From assembly GCA_963677185.1 (NCBI GenBank), contig OY781889.1:1860001-1924000 (forward strand): a stretch of 64,000 bases of DNA, written 5' to 3'. Source of the stretch: G963677185 sp963677185 (GTDB taxonomy: Bacteria; Bacillota; Syntrophomonadia; Syntrophomonadales; Syntrophomonadaceae). A model generated the notes under the pieces. The model saw only the letters and a list, made by a program, of their open reading frames with translations. It had not been told where the DNA came from and did no database searches. This document shows, one piece after another, positions 26,699 through 39,153 of this stretch (the stretch's first letter is position 1; every line of letters starts with the position of its first letter). The position numbers and the translations under genes were made by a program.

Positions 26699-26736
26699 AA
26701 GGAGGGTTCCTCTGGCCGATGGGAACCCTCCTTTTT
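26699..26736 (+). terminator. Terminator after the ppx2-HD operon
   Basis: AAGGAGGGTTCC (26699-26710) pairs perfectly with GGAACCCTCCTT (26722-26733) and is followed by more T. It insulates the polyphosphate cluster from the rRNA operon. Confidence 0.92.
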
Positions 26737-26804
26737 GATTGTAGACGCTTGATTCAGGTTTTCCTCCGTATTTATCCTGTTTTCAAAAACCTCTCGAATA
26801 GTCC

Positions 26805-26833
26805 TTGACATGGAGAGAGGTGGATGGTAGTAT
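26805..26833 (+). promoter_or_regulatory. rRNA operon promoter
   Basis: TTGACA (26805-26810) and TAGTAT (26828-26833) with a 17-base spacer lie about 150 bases before mature 16S. An overlapping TATTAT at 26831 would need a 20-base spacer. Only one good promoter was seen. Confidence 0.7.
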
Positions 26834-26979
26834 TATTCCTGCACGACAGAGGTTGTGCGGGATCTAATAAAACTGGATAGGGAATCGTAAGTGCGAAAAC
26901 CAAGTAATTTATTGATATCAGCCAGTCGACTGATAGCCAATCAAACTGATATTTAGGACTAGCAATAGTCCATCGGAAT

Positions 26980-28533
<1,554 letters not shown>

Positions 28534-28630
28534 AAGGAGCTTATTCCTAGGTCGGTTATACACTTACAACCATTCCCTATCCGTTTTATATTAATTCTAT
28601 CAATCAAAAAAATGCCTATTGACGCAATGT

Positions 28631-28707
<77 letters not shown>

Positions 28708-28714
28708 TTATCGT

Positions 28715-28790
28715 GGGGGTGTAGCTCAGTTGGGAGAGCACCTGCCTTGCACGCAGGGGGTCAGGAGTTCGAGTCTCCTCATCTCCACCA
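28715..28790 (+). tRNA. tRNA-Ala (TGC)
   Basis: 76 bases including encoded CCA. Acceptor GGGGGTG pairs with CATCTCC with two G-U pairs. The anticodon arm CTGCCTTGCACGCAG has TGC, and the T-arm is GGAGTTCGAGTCTCC. Follows tRNA-Ile by 7 bases, the classical Ile-Ala spacer pair. Confidence 0.97.
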
Positions 28791-28956
28791 TGTTAATAAA
28801 TAGGCGTTCTTTTGTGTAAATGGATAGATTCATGTTCTTTGACAACTGCACAGGGAAATAGCAGGAGAAAAAACAATTAACTGTAGCCTTAAGAAGGGTA
28901 AGCGTAAGCTTGTACTTTTTAAGAGGGTTAGTGTTAAATCTCGCGTGAATAGATTA

Positions 28957-31944
<2,988 letters not shown>

Positions 31945-32030
31945 AAATCACGAGATTTATCCAGCGTATTTCCCTGTGTGGTTGTCAGAGAACTGATAGT
32001 GCTCTGAAAACTAAATATTGATATACATTT

Positions 32031-32146
32031 TCCTGGTGACAATAGCGAAGGGGCCACACCCGTTCCCATACCGAACACGGAAGTTAAGTCCTTCAGCGCC
32101 AAGGGTACTGCGGTTTAGATCGTGGGAGAGTAGGACGTCGCCAGGA
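32031..32146 (+). rRNA. rrf: 5S ribosomal RNA
   Basis: 116 bases. Terminal helix TCCTGG (32031) with CCAGGA (32146). Contains CACACCCGTTCCCATACCGAAC and GAAGTTAAG, the conserved 5S core. It lies about 86 bases after 23S and is the last gene of the operon. Confidence 0.95.
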
Positions 32147-32157
32147 ATTATTAATTT

Positions 32158-32181
32158 AAACCAGCCTGACAGGCTGGTTTT
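32158..32181 (+). terminator. rRNA operon terminator
   Basis: AAACCAGCCTG pairs with CAGGCTGGTTT (to 32180) with almost no loop, followed by TTAATTTTAT. It ends the rrn operon 12 bases after 5S. Confidence 0.85.
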
Positions 32182-32368
32182 TAATTTTATATACGCTGCG
32201 ACACTAAATTCCGCGATCTTTAACCGCACACTGTGCGGCCCCTTCGCCGAAACCAGGTTCAGGCAGGGCGGTGAGAACCTGGGACAGCCTTTGGGCACGA
32301 TCCGAAACGCACACAGTTTGGCTCTTTAGCTTCAAAAAAGTCACATTGAGCTATGTTCAGGGTTGGAT

Positions 32369-32398
32369 TTGACTGGCATTAGTTGAGTCCGATATAAT
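32369..32398 (+). promoter_or_regulatory. Promoter of the GNAT gene
   Basis: TTGACT (32369-32374) and TATAAT (32393-32398) with an 18-base spacer lie about 70 bases before the acetyltransferase start. The preceding stretch from the rRNA terminator to here (32182-32368) shows no gene. Confidence 0.7.
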
Positions 32399-32467
32399 CA
32401 GTCGAACTGAACCAAGGAATTTAATTGGGTTTACCGCGCTTCTTCACCTTTCTATTGGAGGAACATT

Positions 32468-33034
32468 TTGATCGAAAGCATATGTTTGCAGACACAGCGA
32501 TGTATTTTAAGGCCCATAGCAGCGGCTGATACAGAAACAATGTACCGGATATGGTCAGATGTTGAAGTGACCGAATACATGGTTATGGATCCATTTCAAA
32601 GCGTTGATCAGGCGGTGGCAATGATAAGCCTGCTTAATAATTTGCCGGCTTCCGACGAAGGAATGCGATGGGCCATTGAGGAGCGGCACAGCTGCCGTGC
32701 AATTGGCACCTGTGGATTTCACAAGGCCAGCTTTGAACACAGAAAAGCTGAAATCGGTTATGAAATTGACAGAGCCTTCTGGGGTCAGGGATTAATACAG
32801 GAAGCTCTGAAAGCCCTGTTATCTCACTGCTACAGGACTCTAAACCTGAATCGCATAGAAGCCCTGGTGACAAAAGGCAACCACCGTTCAGCGGGCTTGC
32901 TAACCAGTTTAGGTTTCCGGCCAGAAGGCATACTTCGAGATTATGAATGGGCGCGGGGCCGTTTTCAAGATCAAATTATATTTTCTTTTCTCAAACGTGA
33001 GTGGGAGCTGTGTAGTGCTAACAACAAATCTTGA
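32468..33034 (+). CDS. GNAT family N-acetyltransferase (RimJ/RimL-like)
   Basis: 188-residue acetyl-CoA-dependent transferase. It opens with the RimJ/RimL-like TQRCILRPIAAADTETMYRIWSD. The acetyl-CoA loop region is EIGYEIDRAFWGQGLIQEALKAL (about 95-117). The C-terminal block is NHRSAGLLTSLGFRPEGILRDY. Substrate unknown: either a ribosomal-protein N-terminus or a small molecule is possible. TTG start 5 bases after GGAGGA. Single-gene unit. Confidence 0.9.
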   Translation: MIESICLQTQRCILRPIAAADTETMYRIWSDVEVTEYMVMDPFQSVDQAVAMISLLNNLPASDEGMRWAIEERHSCRAIGTCGFHKASFEHRKAEIGYEIDRAFWGQGLIQEALKALLSHCYRTLNLNRIEALVTKGNHRSAGLLTSLGFRPEGILRDYEWARGRFQDQIIFSFLKREWELCSANNKS

Positions 33035-33047
33035 TAAATAAAGCTAA

Positions 33048-33078
33048 CCGCCAGAGTCTCACAAAAGGATTCTGGCGG
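33048..33078. terminator. Hairpin between convergent genes
   Basis: CCGCCAGAGTC (33048-33058) pairs with GATTCTGGCGG (33068-33078), 11 pairs with one G-T. The T-runs on either side are poor, so terminator function is likely but not certain. It lies between the GNAT gene and the minus-strand repeat protein. Confidence 0.55.
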
Positions 33079-33114
33079 CTGCAAAAATTACCGGGCCATT
33101 ATTCTTGATTATTG

Positions 33115-34203
33115 CTATTTGCAGCAGGTCATGGGATTCATGGGGGCGAATTTATAGAGGATGTAGTAGAAAGCCCCCCATTTATCGGCTGCTCCTTCAA
33201 CATCACCGGCCTGTTCAAGAGCCACCGCCTCTGTATAGACTTGTTTCATTTGTTCCATCGGACCGCCGCTAATATTGACCGAGTATAGCGCAATGTATTC
33301 CTCAAAGGACGGATACTGATATACATAATTATCCCAGTAAGGCTGCTGAATATTGTTCATAGCCGTCCATTTCTGCGAGGCAGCTTCCGAATCGCCGGAT
33401 TTTTCTAGGGCTACAGCTTCTGCATACAGGCTTTTCATGGTTTCGATATCGCCGCCACTGATATTGAGGTCGGTCAGAGTGCTGCCAAAGTATTCTTCAA
33501 AACTTGGCCATATAGTATATGCGGCTATAATTTTATTGAATGCTTCCCACTTGATGGCTGCCCCATCAGGATCGCCACCTTCTTCAAGCGCTACTGCTTC
33601 GTTGTAATCCTGTTCCAGGGCAGCCCGGTCGTTTTCGTTCAGCCCCTGCGGCATCCAACCGGTCATGTATTCTTCGAAGGGCGGGTAATCGCAAGGAAGA
33701 GCAGGATCCTCAACACTCCAGGCCAGGTCATAGAATTCCTGCCATTTTGCCTGGGATGCCTCAGCTCCCTGGACCTTTTCTATTGCCACCGCATCATTGT
33801 AAAGGGATTCCAGCCCGGCCAGATGGTCTGCAGACGCACTGGTCAGCGGCCAGCCGGCAATGAAATCGCTGAAGGCGGGGTAATTATATACCGCGGTAGT
33901 CCAGACTTCGTTCATGGCCACATTGAGCAAGTTTAACTGAGCATAGGCATCAAGGTATTGCTCCTGTTGCTCCAGGGTTTTCATCTGGTCGAACTGGTTT
34001 TTCATTGCGGCGTATTGCTCATCGCTCACGCTTACGGTGTAGCCACTAAAGCACTGTTCGTAGTACTGGCCGAAATCAGCAGCCTGGTCATAGGGATTGG
34101 GACATGCGATACTGGATGTCTTAACACAGGCCAGGGCTGGGGCAGAGCTGCCGGCCAGCAAGGCCAGAGACAAAGTAAGGGCGATCAACAACCTCTTATC
34201 CAT
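33115..34203 (-). CDS. Secreted protein with five YPSFEEY/EAVALE repeats
   Basis: 362 residues with a Sec signal peptide (hydrophobic run 5-20, AxA-like site near 25). The rest is five degenerate units of about 60-65 residues. Each unit starts with an aromatic box such as YPSFEEY or WPSFEEY. A helix follows with the pattern MKxLYxEAVALExxGDxExAAxKWxAF. Cysteines occur in the first unit, mid-protein (LPCDYP) and at the end (CC). The helices resemble TPR-like extracytoplasmic repeats, but no known family was recognised. ATG start with GGAGG 8 bases upstream. Function unknown. Confidence 0.85.
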   Translation of the reverse strand: MDKRLLIALTLSLALLAGSSAPALACVKTSSIACPNPYDQAADFGQYYEQCFSGYTVSVSDEQYAAMKNQFDQMKTLEQQEQYLDAYAQLNLLNVAMNEVWTTAVYNYPAFSDFIAGWPLTSASADHLAGLESLYNDAVAIEKVQGAEASQAKWQEFYDLAWSVEDPALPCDYPPFEEYMTGWMPQGLNENDRAALEQDYNEAVALEEGGDPDGAAIKWEAFNKIIAAYTIWPSFEEYFGSTLTDLNISGGDIETMKSLYAEAVALEKSGDSEAASQKWTAMNNIQQPYWDNYVYQYPSFEEYIALYSVNISGGPMEQMKQVYTEAVALEQAGDVEGAADKWGAFYYILYKFAPMNPMTCCK

Positions 34204-34742
34204 TTATTATTCCTCCATTTCGTTGCCAGATGTTTATCCAAATGGCACATGCTTGATTATTAATCTACAGAAGCGGTGTGGATATTATGTGTAGTTGCGG
34301 TGACCGTGCAGGTGTATTTTATATGTACATTGTGTGATTACCCGGGCATAATCAGAGGACGAATTCCAAATGAGGCCTAACGGATGCTTTAGAATACCCC
34401 GGAATTTGTCCCGGCCAGCATTTTCATGCATGTCCTGAAGTGACTGCAAATCTTCGCACGATTGCTTACTTAATGTAAGCGAGTTATAATTAAACGGATA
34501 TAAACTATAGATTGGCAGAGTTGAACCGGGCTTTATCCTTGCTTTCACCTGAGAATGCAACAGGCTTGCCTCTATTTGCTATAATGTAAGCATAAGATTC
34601 CGATATCAGGCAATGATGCGCGCTTTATGATCCAAATGCTCTTTGGCAGCCCGTGTATTTCGCCTGAAGCAAATTGGTACTGATGGGAAGCTGTCCTTTT
34701 TTGACCGGGCCTTTAAAGCCTATTTGGCAAGGAGAGACGATT
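34204..34742. other. Divergent intergenic region, no gene seen
   Basis: 539 bases between the divergent repeat-protein gene and the small membrane-protein pair. A TATAAT at 34580-34585 could be the -10 for the plus-strand genes; its -35 is weak. A minus-strand open frame of 91 codons lies at 34285-34560 but has no ribosome site or recognisable content. Confidence 0.4.
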
Positions 34743-35141
34743 ATGAGAGTGAACAAAGGAAATAGCGCACTGGCAGCAATCATGCACTGGGCTGCGCGGG
34801 TATGCGGAATTGCTGTTGCGGGTTTTGTTATTGTGTTTTTTATTGGCGAAGGGAATATCAGTCAGATGATGCGGGTGAGCGCCCTGGAAATAGCGATGCT
34901 GGCCTGCATCCCGTTGCTTTTGGTGGTCGGAATAATTGTTGCGTGGAAAAAGGAGCTCATCGGCGGTATTATTATTATGGCCAGTGTTCTGGCTTTTATT
35001 GTCCTGCAGGTCATATCTTCGGGGTATTTTTCTGGCCTGATGATATTTGCTTCAATGATGATTCCGGGTTTGCTCTTCATAATATCCGACTACCTTTCAA
35101 AAATGGAACAGCGGGGCGACTATCATGCCCTGTCTCATTGA
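34743..35141 (+). CDS. Small four-helix membrane protein
   Basis: 132 residues. ATG 34743 is 8 bases after AAGGAG; the frame is open upstream, but earlier starts lack a site. Four hydrophobic segments are visible, around residues 11-37, 49-68, 73-93 and 97-117, with a short basic loop (WKKE) between the middle pair. It resembles uncharacterised small membrane proteins of Firmicutes. Followed after 36 bases by another membrane protein. Function unknown. Confidence 0.75.
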   Translation: MRVNKGNSALAAIMHWAARVCGIAVAGFVIVFFIGEGNISQMMRVSALEIAMLACIPLLLVVGIIVAWKKELIGGIIIMASVLAFIVLQVISSGYFSGLMIFASMMIPGLLFIISDYLSKMEQRGDYHALSH

Positions 35142-35177
35142 AGGCGCCAATTAGTCGGATTGACTGGGGGGAGTCCG

Positions 35178-35558
35178 GTGTTTAATAGCGGGCCGCGTAT
35201 AGGATGGACAGCAGGAGGCCTGGGTGGCATGTTATGGCTCCCGGCTATTTCGGTATTGTCCTGGAGCCAGGGCCGGACGGAAGTGGCAGCAGTCGACATG
35301 CTCATTCTGATTCTGGGCATTGTGTATTTGTGGATAAACGCACCATGGAAAAGGCCTGATACCCGGATACATTTCCTAATCGCCGGAATGGTTTTACTGC
35401 TGTTTTTGGCCGGGGTTTATAACGCTTTGATACTGGTTCCCACCTATGAATGGGGTTTTGATAATCTATGGTGGCTGCTGTTTCCAGTCTTTTTCGTTAT
35501 TCCCTGCGCGAGCTTCGGAAACAAGACTTGGCGGGAGTTGCACGGCGAAAAGGAATAA
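35178..35558 (+). CDS. Small membrane protein
   Basis: 126 residues from GTG 35178, which lies 6 bases after GGGGGGA. An upstream TTG at 35160 lacks a site. Three to four hydrophobic segments are visible, and the protein is rich in tryptophan near the C-terminus (DNLWWLLFPVFF). No family recognised. Likely in one operon with the preceding membrane protein. Confidence 0.7.
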   Translation: MFNSGPRIGWTAGGLGGMLWLPAISVLSWSQGRTEVAAVDMLILILGIVYLWINAPWKRPDTRIHFLIAGMVLLLFLAGVYNALILVPTYEWGFDNLWWLLFPVFFVIPCASFGNKTWRELHGEKE

Positions 35559-35691
35559 ACAGTGGCCGCAACCGAAAACCGTTTATGCAGCTGTTCTTAG
35601 CAGGTGATTCGGTTATGTGCTGTACGATTATGACCAATATGAGTTTCCCAATCAAAAGGTAACTGAACGCCCATACCAGGCGCACAATTCA

Positions 35692-35735
35692 AGAGCCATT
35701 GCTTACGAAATGCAAGCAATGGCTCTAATAGTTTT
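35692..35735 (+). terminator. Terminator between membrane-protein operon and ddl
   Basis: AGAGCCATTGCTT (35692-35704) pairs perfectly with AAGCAATGGCTCT (35714-35726) around nine bases, followed by AATAGTTTT. It lies between convergent genes and may serve both. Confidence 0.7.
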
Positions 35736-35750
35736 CCCGGGCGGTCCTGG

Positions 35751-36818
35751 TTATTGCAGGGCGGTACGAATTAATTTGTCCAGCAAATCAGGGAACTCGA
35801 TCCCCACTGCCCGGGCCATTTGCGGGAAAAGACTGGTCTGGGTCATTCCGGGCAGGGTGTTTACTTCCAGGGGATAGATGGCGTCGCCCTTGATTATCAT
35901 GTCAGTTCTGGACAGGCCTTTGCAGCCCATGATTTTATGAGTCTTAATCGCGATTTCCTGGGCTCGCACAGTATGCTCGGCGCTGATCCGCGCGGGGATT
36001 ATTTCCTCGGCACCGCCGACGTCGTACTTGGATTCGTAGTCAAACCACTGGTTCTTCGGAACTATTTCGATAATGGGCAAAGCGACCGCATCGTCACGGT
36101 CGGGGTCTTCGAACACACCCACCGTGATTTCAATTCCTTTTAAATATTCTTCGACCAGCACCAGGCTGCTGTATTTCATGGAATAGAACAGGGCTTCGTT
36201 TAGATCGTCGCGTTTCTGAACCAGGGTAATTCCGACACTGGAACCGTGATCGTTGGGCTTGACTACGCAGGGCAGGCCCAGGGTGGAAATAACCATTTCA
36301 GTGAAGGCCTCCAGGCTGTCCGGGTCGTTCAGGGTCTTGTGATCTGCTACCAAAGTGGATGGAACGACTATGCCGTTGGCGGCCATAAGCTGGCGGGATC
36401 TTATTTTATCCATGGCCAGCGCACTTGCCAGTACTCCGGAACCGGTATAGGGTACACTGAAAAAGTCTAAAACGCCCTGCAGGGTGCCATCTTCGCCATG
36501 CCCGCCGTGGAGGGCGATAAAGACTACATCCACCGGAGCCGGGCTGTCGCTGGAAAAAAGCCGCCATGGAGTTAAGACGCCAGCCTGGTTCTCTTCTAAA
36601 ATACGGCTTAACTGACCAGAGGGGCCGGGGGCGGCTGCGGCATCCGGCGAACTGGTTTCAGGCACCATCTGCCATTCGGATTTTTCGGTTATTTCCACCG
36701 GAAGAACATTGTAGCTATCTGTTTTCAAGGATTTGCAGATCATCTTGCCGGTAGCCAGTGATACGTCGCGTTCGGTCGAAGTGCCCCCCATGAGGACCAG
36801 TACGTTTTTCTTCTGCAT
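35751..36818 (-). CDS. ddl: D-alanine--D-alanine ligase
   Basis: ATP-grasp ligase that makes the D-Ala-D-Ala dipeptide for peptidoglycan. 355 residues from ATG 36818, which follows AGGTGG by 8 bases; GTG 36830 is in frame but overlaps that site. Family blocks are MGGTSTERDVSLATGK (about 9-24), ALHGGHGEDGTLQGVLD, MDKIRSRQLM, VKPNDHGSSVGI and the metal site EVNTLPGMTQTSLFP. A Tyr is present in the omega-loop segment (ESKYDVGGAEEIIPA), as in D-Ala rather than D-lactate ligases. Stands alone. Confidence 0.96.
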   Translation of the reverse strand: MQKKNVLVLMGGTSTERDVSLATGKMICKSLKTDSYNVLPVEITEKSEWQMVPETSSPDAAAAPGPSGQLSRILEENQAGVLTPWRLFSSDSPAPVDVVFIALHGGHGEDGTLQGVLDFFSVPYTGSGVLASALAMDKIRSRQLMAANGIVVPSTLVADHKTLNDPDSLEAFTEMVISTLGLPCVVKPNDHGSSVGITLVQKRDDLNEALFYSMKYSSLVLVEEYLKGIEITVGVFEDPDRDDAVALPIIEIVPKNQWFDYESKYDVGGAEEIIPARISAEHTVRAQEIAIKTHKIMGCKGLSRTDMIIKGDAIYPLEVNTLPGMTQTSLFPQMARAVGIEFPDLLDKLIRTALQ

Positions 36819-37060
36819 TATTTGCACCACCTGTATAATTATTCAAATGAGATAATGAAAAAAAGGAATCATTTCAGCCGGCTGCCTTGAGTTATCTGGA
36901 ACGAAGGCCGGTTCTTTAACTGGCCGTCCGGTCAATGTATAAGCTTTTCCGGCCATGGTAACGGCTTTTATTATTATATTCGTTTTCGGCTCCGCTGGCA
37001 TGTTCCTTCAAGTTATAATAATCGCATAGTCGCACCAGCAAGAAAAGCGGGAGGGCGAGG

Positions 37061-37216
37061 ATGAACAAACAGGCGGGCCAGCGCTGGGAGGAGTATAGCG
37101 AATACGAAATTCTGGCGGCGAACGAGGAAAAATATAACAAGGAGCGGTTCGGCAACCGCCCCCCATTTACCGGCCTGCCGTTATCAACAAGCTTGAGTCG
37201 CTGTTTCATGAACTAA
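37061..37216 (+). CDS. Possible 51-residue protein
   Basis: A short frame with ATG at 37061 and GGGAGGGCGAGG just upstream. The product starts MNKQAGQRWEEYSEYEIL, has an acidic/basic helical first half and an RFGNRPPFTGLP segment. Codon use resembles the neighbouring genes. It ends 3 bases before the stop of the convergent Fe-S gene. No homologue recognised. An opposite-strand 97-codon frame over the same stretch has weaker signals. Confidence 0.45.
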   Translation: MNKQAGQRWEEYSEYEILAANEEKYNKERFGNRPPFTGLPLSTSLSRCFMN

Positions 37217-37219
37217 CGA

Positions 37220-37678
37220 CTAACAATCTCCTACCCAGTTATGGCGCAGGTGGGAGCCGTCACAATATGGACGCCGCTCGGTATGTCCGCAACGGCACAA
37301 TGCTACACGGTTGCATGTTTCTATAAGCTTTCCCCGGGGGTCGAAAAGCTGGACGTTTCCGTTAATCACTAAAGGCCCGTTAAGCATAACCTTGATTTCT
37401 GCACGAGCCGAGGCCGGCGGTTTGGTTTTAATCCAGCCAGGCCCTTGGGCTGAAGCGGCTTTAACTCGGGAACCTTCGGGCAGGTCGTATTTCAAGGCTG
37501 CAGACGGGCATAAATCGATAGTCTGAATAATGTCTTCGGGTTCCGCCTGCGACAGGTCTATCCACGGACGAACCTTGGAATTGAATACTGCTGGCTGTCC
37601 GAAAAGGCATTCCCGCGAATGATAGCATCGTTCAGGCATCCAATACACAATCAGGTCGTCGGTACGGTATTCTTTCAT
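37220..37678 (-). CDS. Fer4_19/YjdI-like domain fused to a CDGSH iron-sulfur domain
   Basis: 152-residue predicted iron-sulfur protein. The N-terminal 65 residues match the divergent single-[4Fe-4S] (YjdI-like) family: WMPERCYHSRECLFGQPAVF with later DLCPSAALKY. The C-terminal 35 residues form a CDGSH-type [2Fe-2S] site: CRCGHTERRPYCDGSH. A basic linker joins them. ATG start 9 bases after GAGGGG. Role likely redox or cluster handling; partner unknown. No neighbours in operon. Confidence 0.9.
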   Translation of the reverse strand: MKEYRTDDLIVYWMPERCYHSRECLFGQPAVFNSKVRPWIDLSQAEPEDIIQTIDLCPSAALKYDLPEGSRVKAASAQGPGWIKTKPPASARAEIKVMLNGPLVINGNVQLFDPRGKLIETCNRVALCRCGHTERRPYCDGSHLRHNWVGDC

Positions 37679-37948
37679 GTCATTTTCCCCTCTTTCCCGG
37701 ACGTTTAATCGTGTTGCATATCTCCAAATGGTGTTACTGTATTGTTAGGCAGATAAAAAGTTAAATTATTATAGCACCTACCAGCAGTTGATTGCTACTA
37801 TATGTTGCACATCCTAGTTTAACCATGGATGACATGACACGAAGTAAAAATATTTTCGTATTTATGGGAAAATATTTAGATTAACCCTTTATTTTTCCGA
37901 AAGAATGGTTATAATAAAAGTAATTTACATTAAAAGGAGGATGGTTAG

Positions 37949-38275
37949 ATGAATAAGTCGGAACTAGTTAAGTCCGTGGCAGTCAAAGCCGCAATTAGCC
38001 AGAAGGACTCTGCCAAAGTCGTAGAAGCATTCGTTGACACAGTTAAAGACGCTCTGAAAAAAGGCGACAAAGTCCAGCTCGTAGGTTTTGGAAGCTTTGA
38101 AGTTCGCGAACGCAAGGCCAGAAAAGTGAAAAGCCCCGCAACCGGCGAAGATATCCAGGTTCCCGAAAAGAGAGTCGCCGTATTCAGACCTGGCAAAGAG
38201 CTGAAAGAAGCTGTATTAAAGAAGGGCAAGGGCGCCAAGGCTACTAAAGTTGCCAAGCCTGCCAAGAAAAAATAG
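37949..38275 (+). CDS. hup: HU-family DNA-binding protein with basic tail
   Basis: Nucleoid-associated dimeric protein that bends DNA. 108 residues. The HU core (about 1-90) opens MNKSELVKSVAVKAAISQKDS. It also has GFGSFEVRERKARK and an RRNP-like arm position reading KSPATGEDI. Beyond it lies an 18-residue Lys/Ala-rich tail (GKGAKATKVAKPAKKK) that ordinary HU lacks. AAAGGAGG upstream and a TATAAT at 37910-37915. The 270-base AT-rich region before it holds no gene. Confidence 0.95.
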   Translation: MNKSELVKSVAVKAAISQKDSAKVVEAFVDTVKDALKKGDKVQLVGFGSFEVRERKARKVKSPATGEDIQVPEKRVAVFRPGKELKEAVLKKGKGAKATKVAKPAKKK

Positions 38276-38740
38276 TATGCAGATTACCATGCCTTCAGGT
38301 CAAGCATAAAACTTGAACCAGGAGAAATCAGCTTTATAGCGGTTTCTTCAGTATTGAGCCTATTTCCTCGTTTTATTATTCAAAGAAGTGCCCGGACTAC
38401 AGTAATTACTAGTACATGGTTCGGGTAAAAGCATCTATAGAGATATTATGATAAGGCTGTAATTGCGATGAGGTGAAGTGGGCTTGCCGAACTAGCCGAT
38501 TGAAGCATATCTGCAGCAACATTCGCAGCAAGCAAATACCGGGCACGGCAAGGAACATACACTGTGCCGATGGTGGAGACTATTATTCATGCAACCGGCA
38601 TATTTTCAAATTTCTATTAGTTGCCGGAAGCCGGCAGCAAGGGCACTATAAATACCAGCCCTGCGGAAGCTCCTGGCGCTCAACCGGAAACATGAGATAG
38701 TAATTCAAGTTACGGATAACTTATTGAGAAACATACATTC
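38276..38740. other. Gene-poor stretch between HU and a strong terminator
   Basis: 465 bases without a convincing gene. It contains a perfect 10-base palindrome, AGTAATTACT (38401-38410), inside an outer CCCGGAC/GTTCGGG pairing, and a 75-codon plus-strand frame (38473-38700) lacking a good ribosome site. Because a strong plus-strand terminator follows, either HU mRNA has a long 3' tail or an untranslated RNA is made here. Confidence 0.35.
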
Positions 38741-38767
38741 AGAGCGGCGTAATTGCCGCTCTTTTTC
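38741..38767 (+). terminator. Intrinsic terminator with no obvious gene
   Basis: AGAGCGGC (38741-38748) pairs with GCCGCTCT (38755-38762), followed by TTTTT. The nearest upstream plus-strand gene is HU, 465 bases away. Confidence 0.85.
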
Positions 38768-38872
38768 ATGGGGTGATAACAGGGCATACAGATATGCGTC
38801 CACTTAAAAACAGGGCGCTTGCTGCTTATTCTAATGGATATGGTAAATAAAGGGAAAAGTGAAGAGCAGGGT

Positions 38873-39054
38873 GTAAGACGTAAGATGTAAAAAGCAAAAC
38901 GTAAGACGTAAGGGGTAAGACGTAAGAGGTAAGACGTAAGAGGTAAGACGTAAGACGTAAGACGTAAAACGTAAAACGTAAGACGTAAAACGTAAGAGGT
39001 AAGACGTAAGAAGTCGGACGTAAGACGTACAACGTAAGACGTACAACGTAAGAC
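38873..39054. repeat. Heptanucleotide tandem array (26 units of GTAAGAC)
   Basis: Twenty-six consecutive 7-base units in perfect phase, consensus GTAAGAC, with variants GTAAAAC, GTAAGAG and GTACAAC. No unit is inserted or deleted. The minus strand is open in several frames because the unit carries no stop there, but low complexity and no ribosome site argue against a gene. No palindromic repeats or spacers, so it is not a CRISPR. Confidence 0.97.
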
Positions 39055-39089
39055 GTAATCAAGGATGGTTCCCTTGTGAGTCTGGAGGT

Positions 39090-39123
39090 AAAAAGCTGGG
39101 ACCGTCGTTATGACGGTCCCAGC
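39090..39123 (-). terminator. Terminator of the glucosaminidase gene
   Basis: GCTGGGACCGTC (39095-39106) and GACGGTCCCAGC (39112-39123) form a perfect 12-bp stem with a five-base loop. On the minus strand it is followed by five T. It lies 30 bases after the end of the gene at 39154. Confidence 0.92.
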
Positions 39124-39153
39124 ATGTAGACAGCCTCGTTCAGGTTTCAGATA

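Noticed and set aside
34285..34560. 91-codon minus-strand open frame
   Set aside because: No ribosome site, no recognisable domain, unusual composition, and it lies in a regulatory-type divergent gap.
34674..34742. Upstream extension of the small membrane protein
   Set aside because: The AAGGAG site is placed for ATG 34743; the extra 23 residues have no initiation signal.
35751..36818. VanA-type D-Ala-D-lactate ligase
   Set aside because: The omega-loop region has the Tyr typical of D-Ala ligases and no vanH/vanX neighbours are present.
36916..37209. 97-codon minus-strand frame opposite the possible 51-residue gene
   Set aside because: Poorer ribosome site and composition than the plus-strand frame; runs into AT-rich non-coding DNA.
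38473..38700. 75-codon plus-strand frame after HU
   Set aside because: The start overlaps its only purine-rich stretch, composition is unlike the neighbours and no family was recognised. Kept only as part of the unexplained stretch.
38873..39054. Possible CRISPR array
   Set aside because: Units are 7 bases with no spacers, and no cas genes are present.
38826..39062. Two overlapping minus-strand frames over the heptamer array
   Set aside because: Their openness follows from the repeat unit lacking stops on that strand; the product is a repetitive Tyr/Leu/Thr string without a ribosome site.
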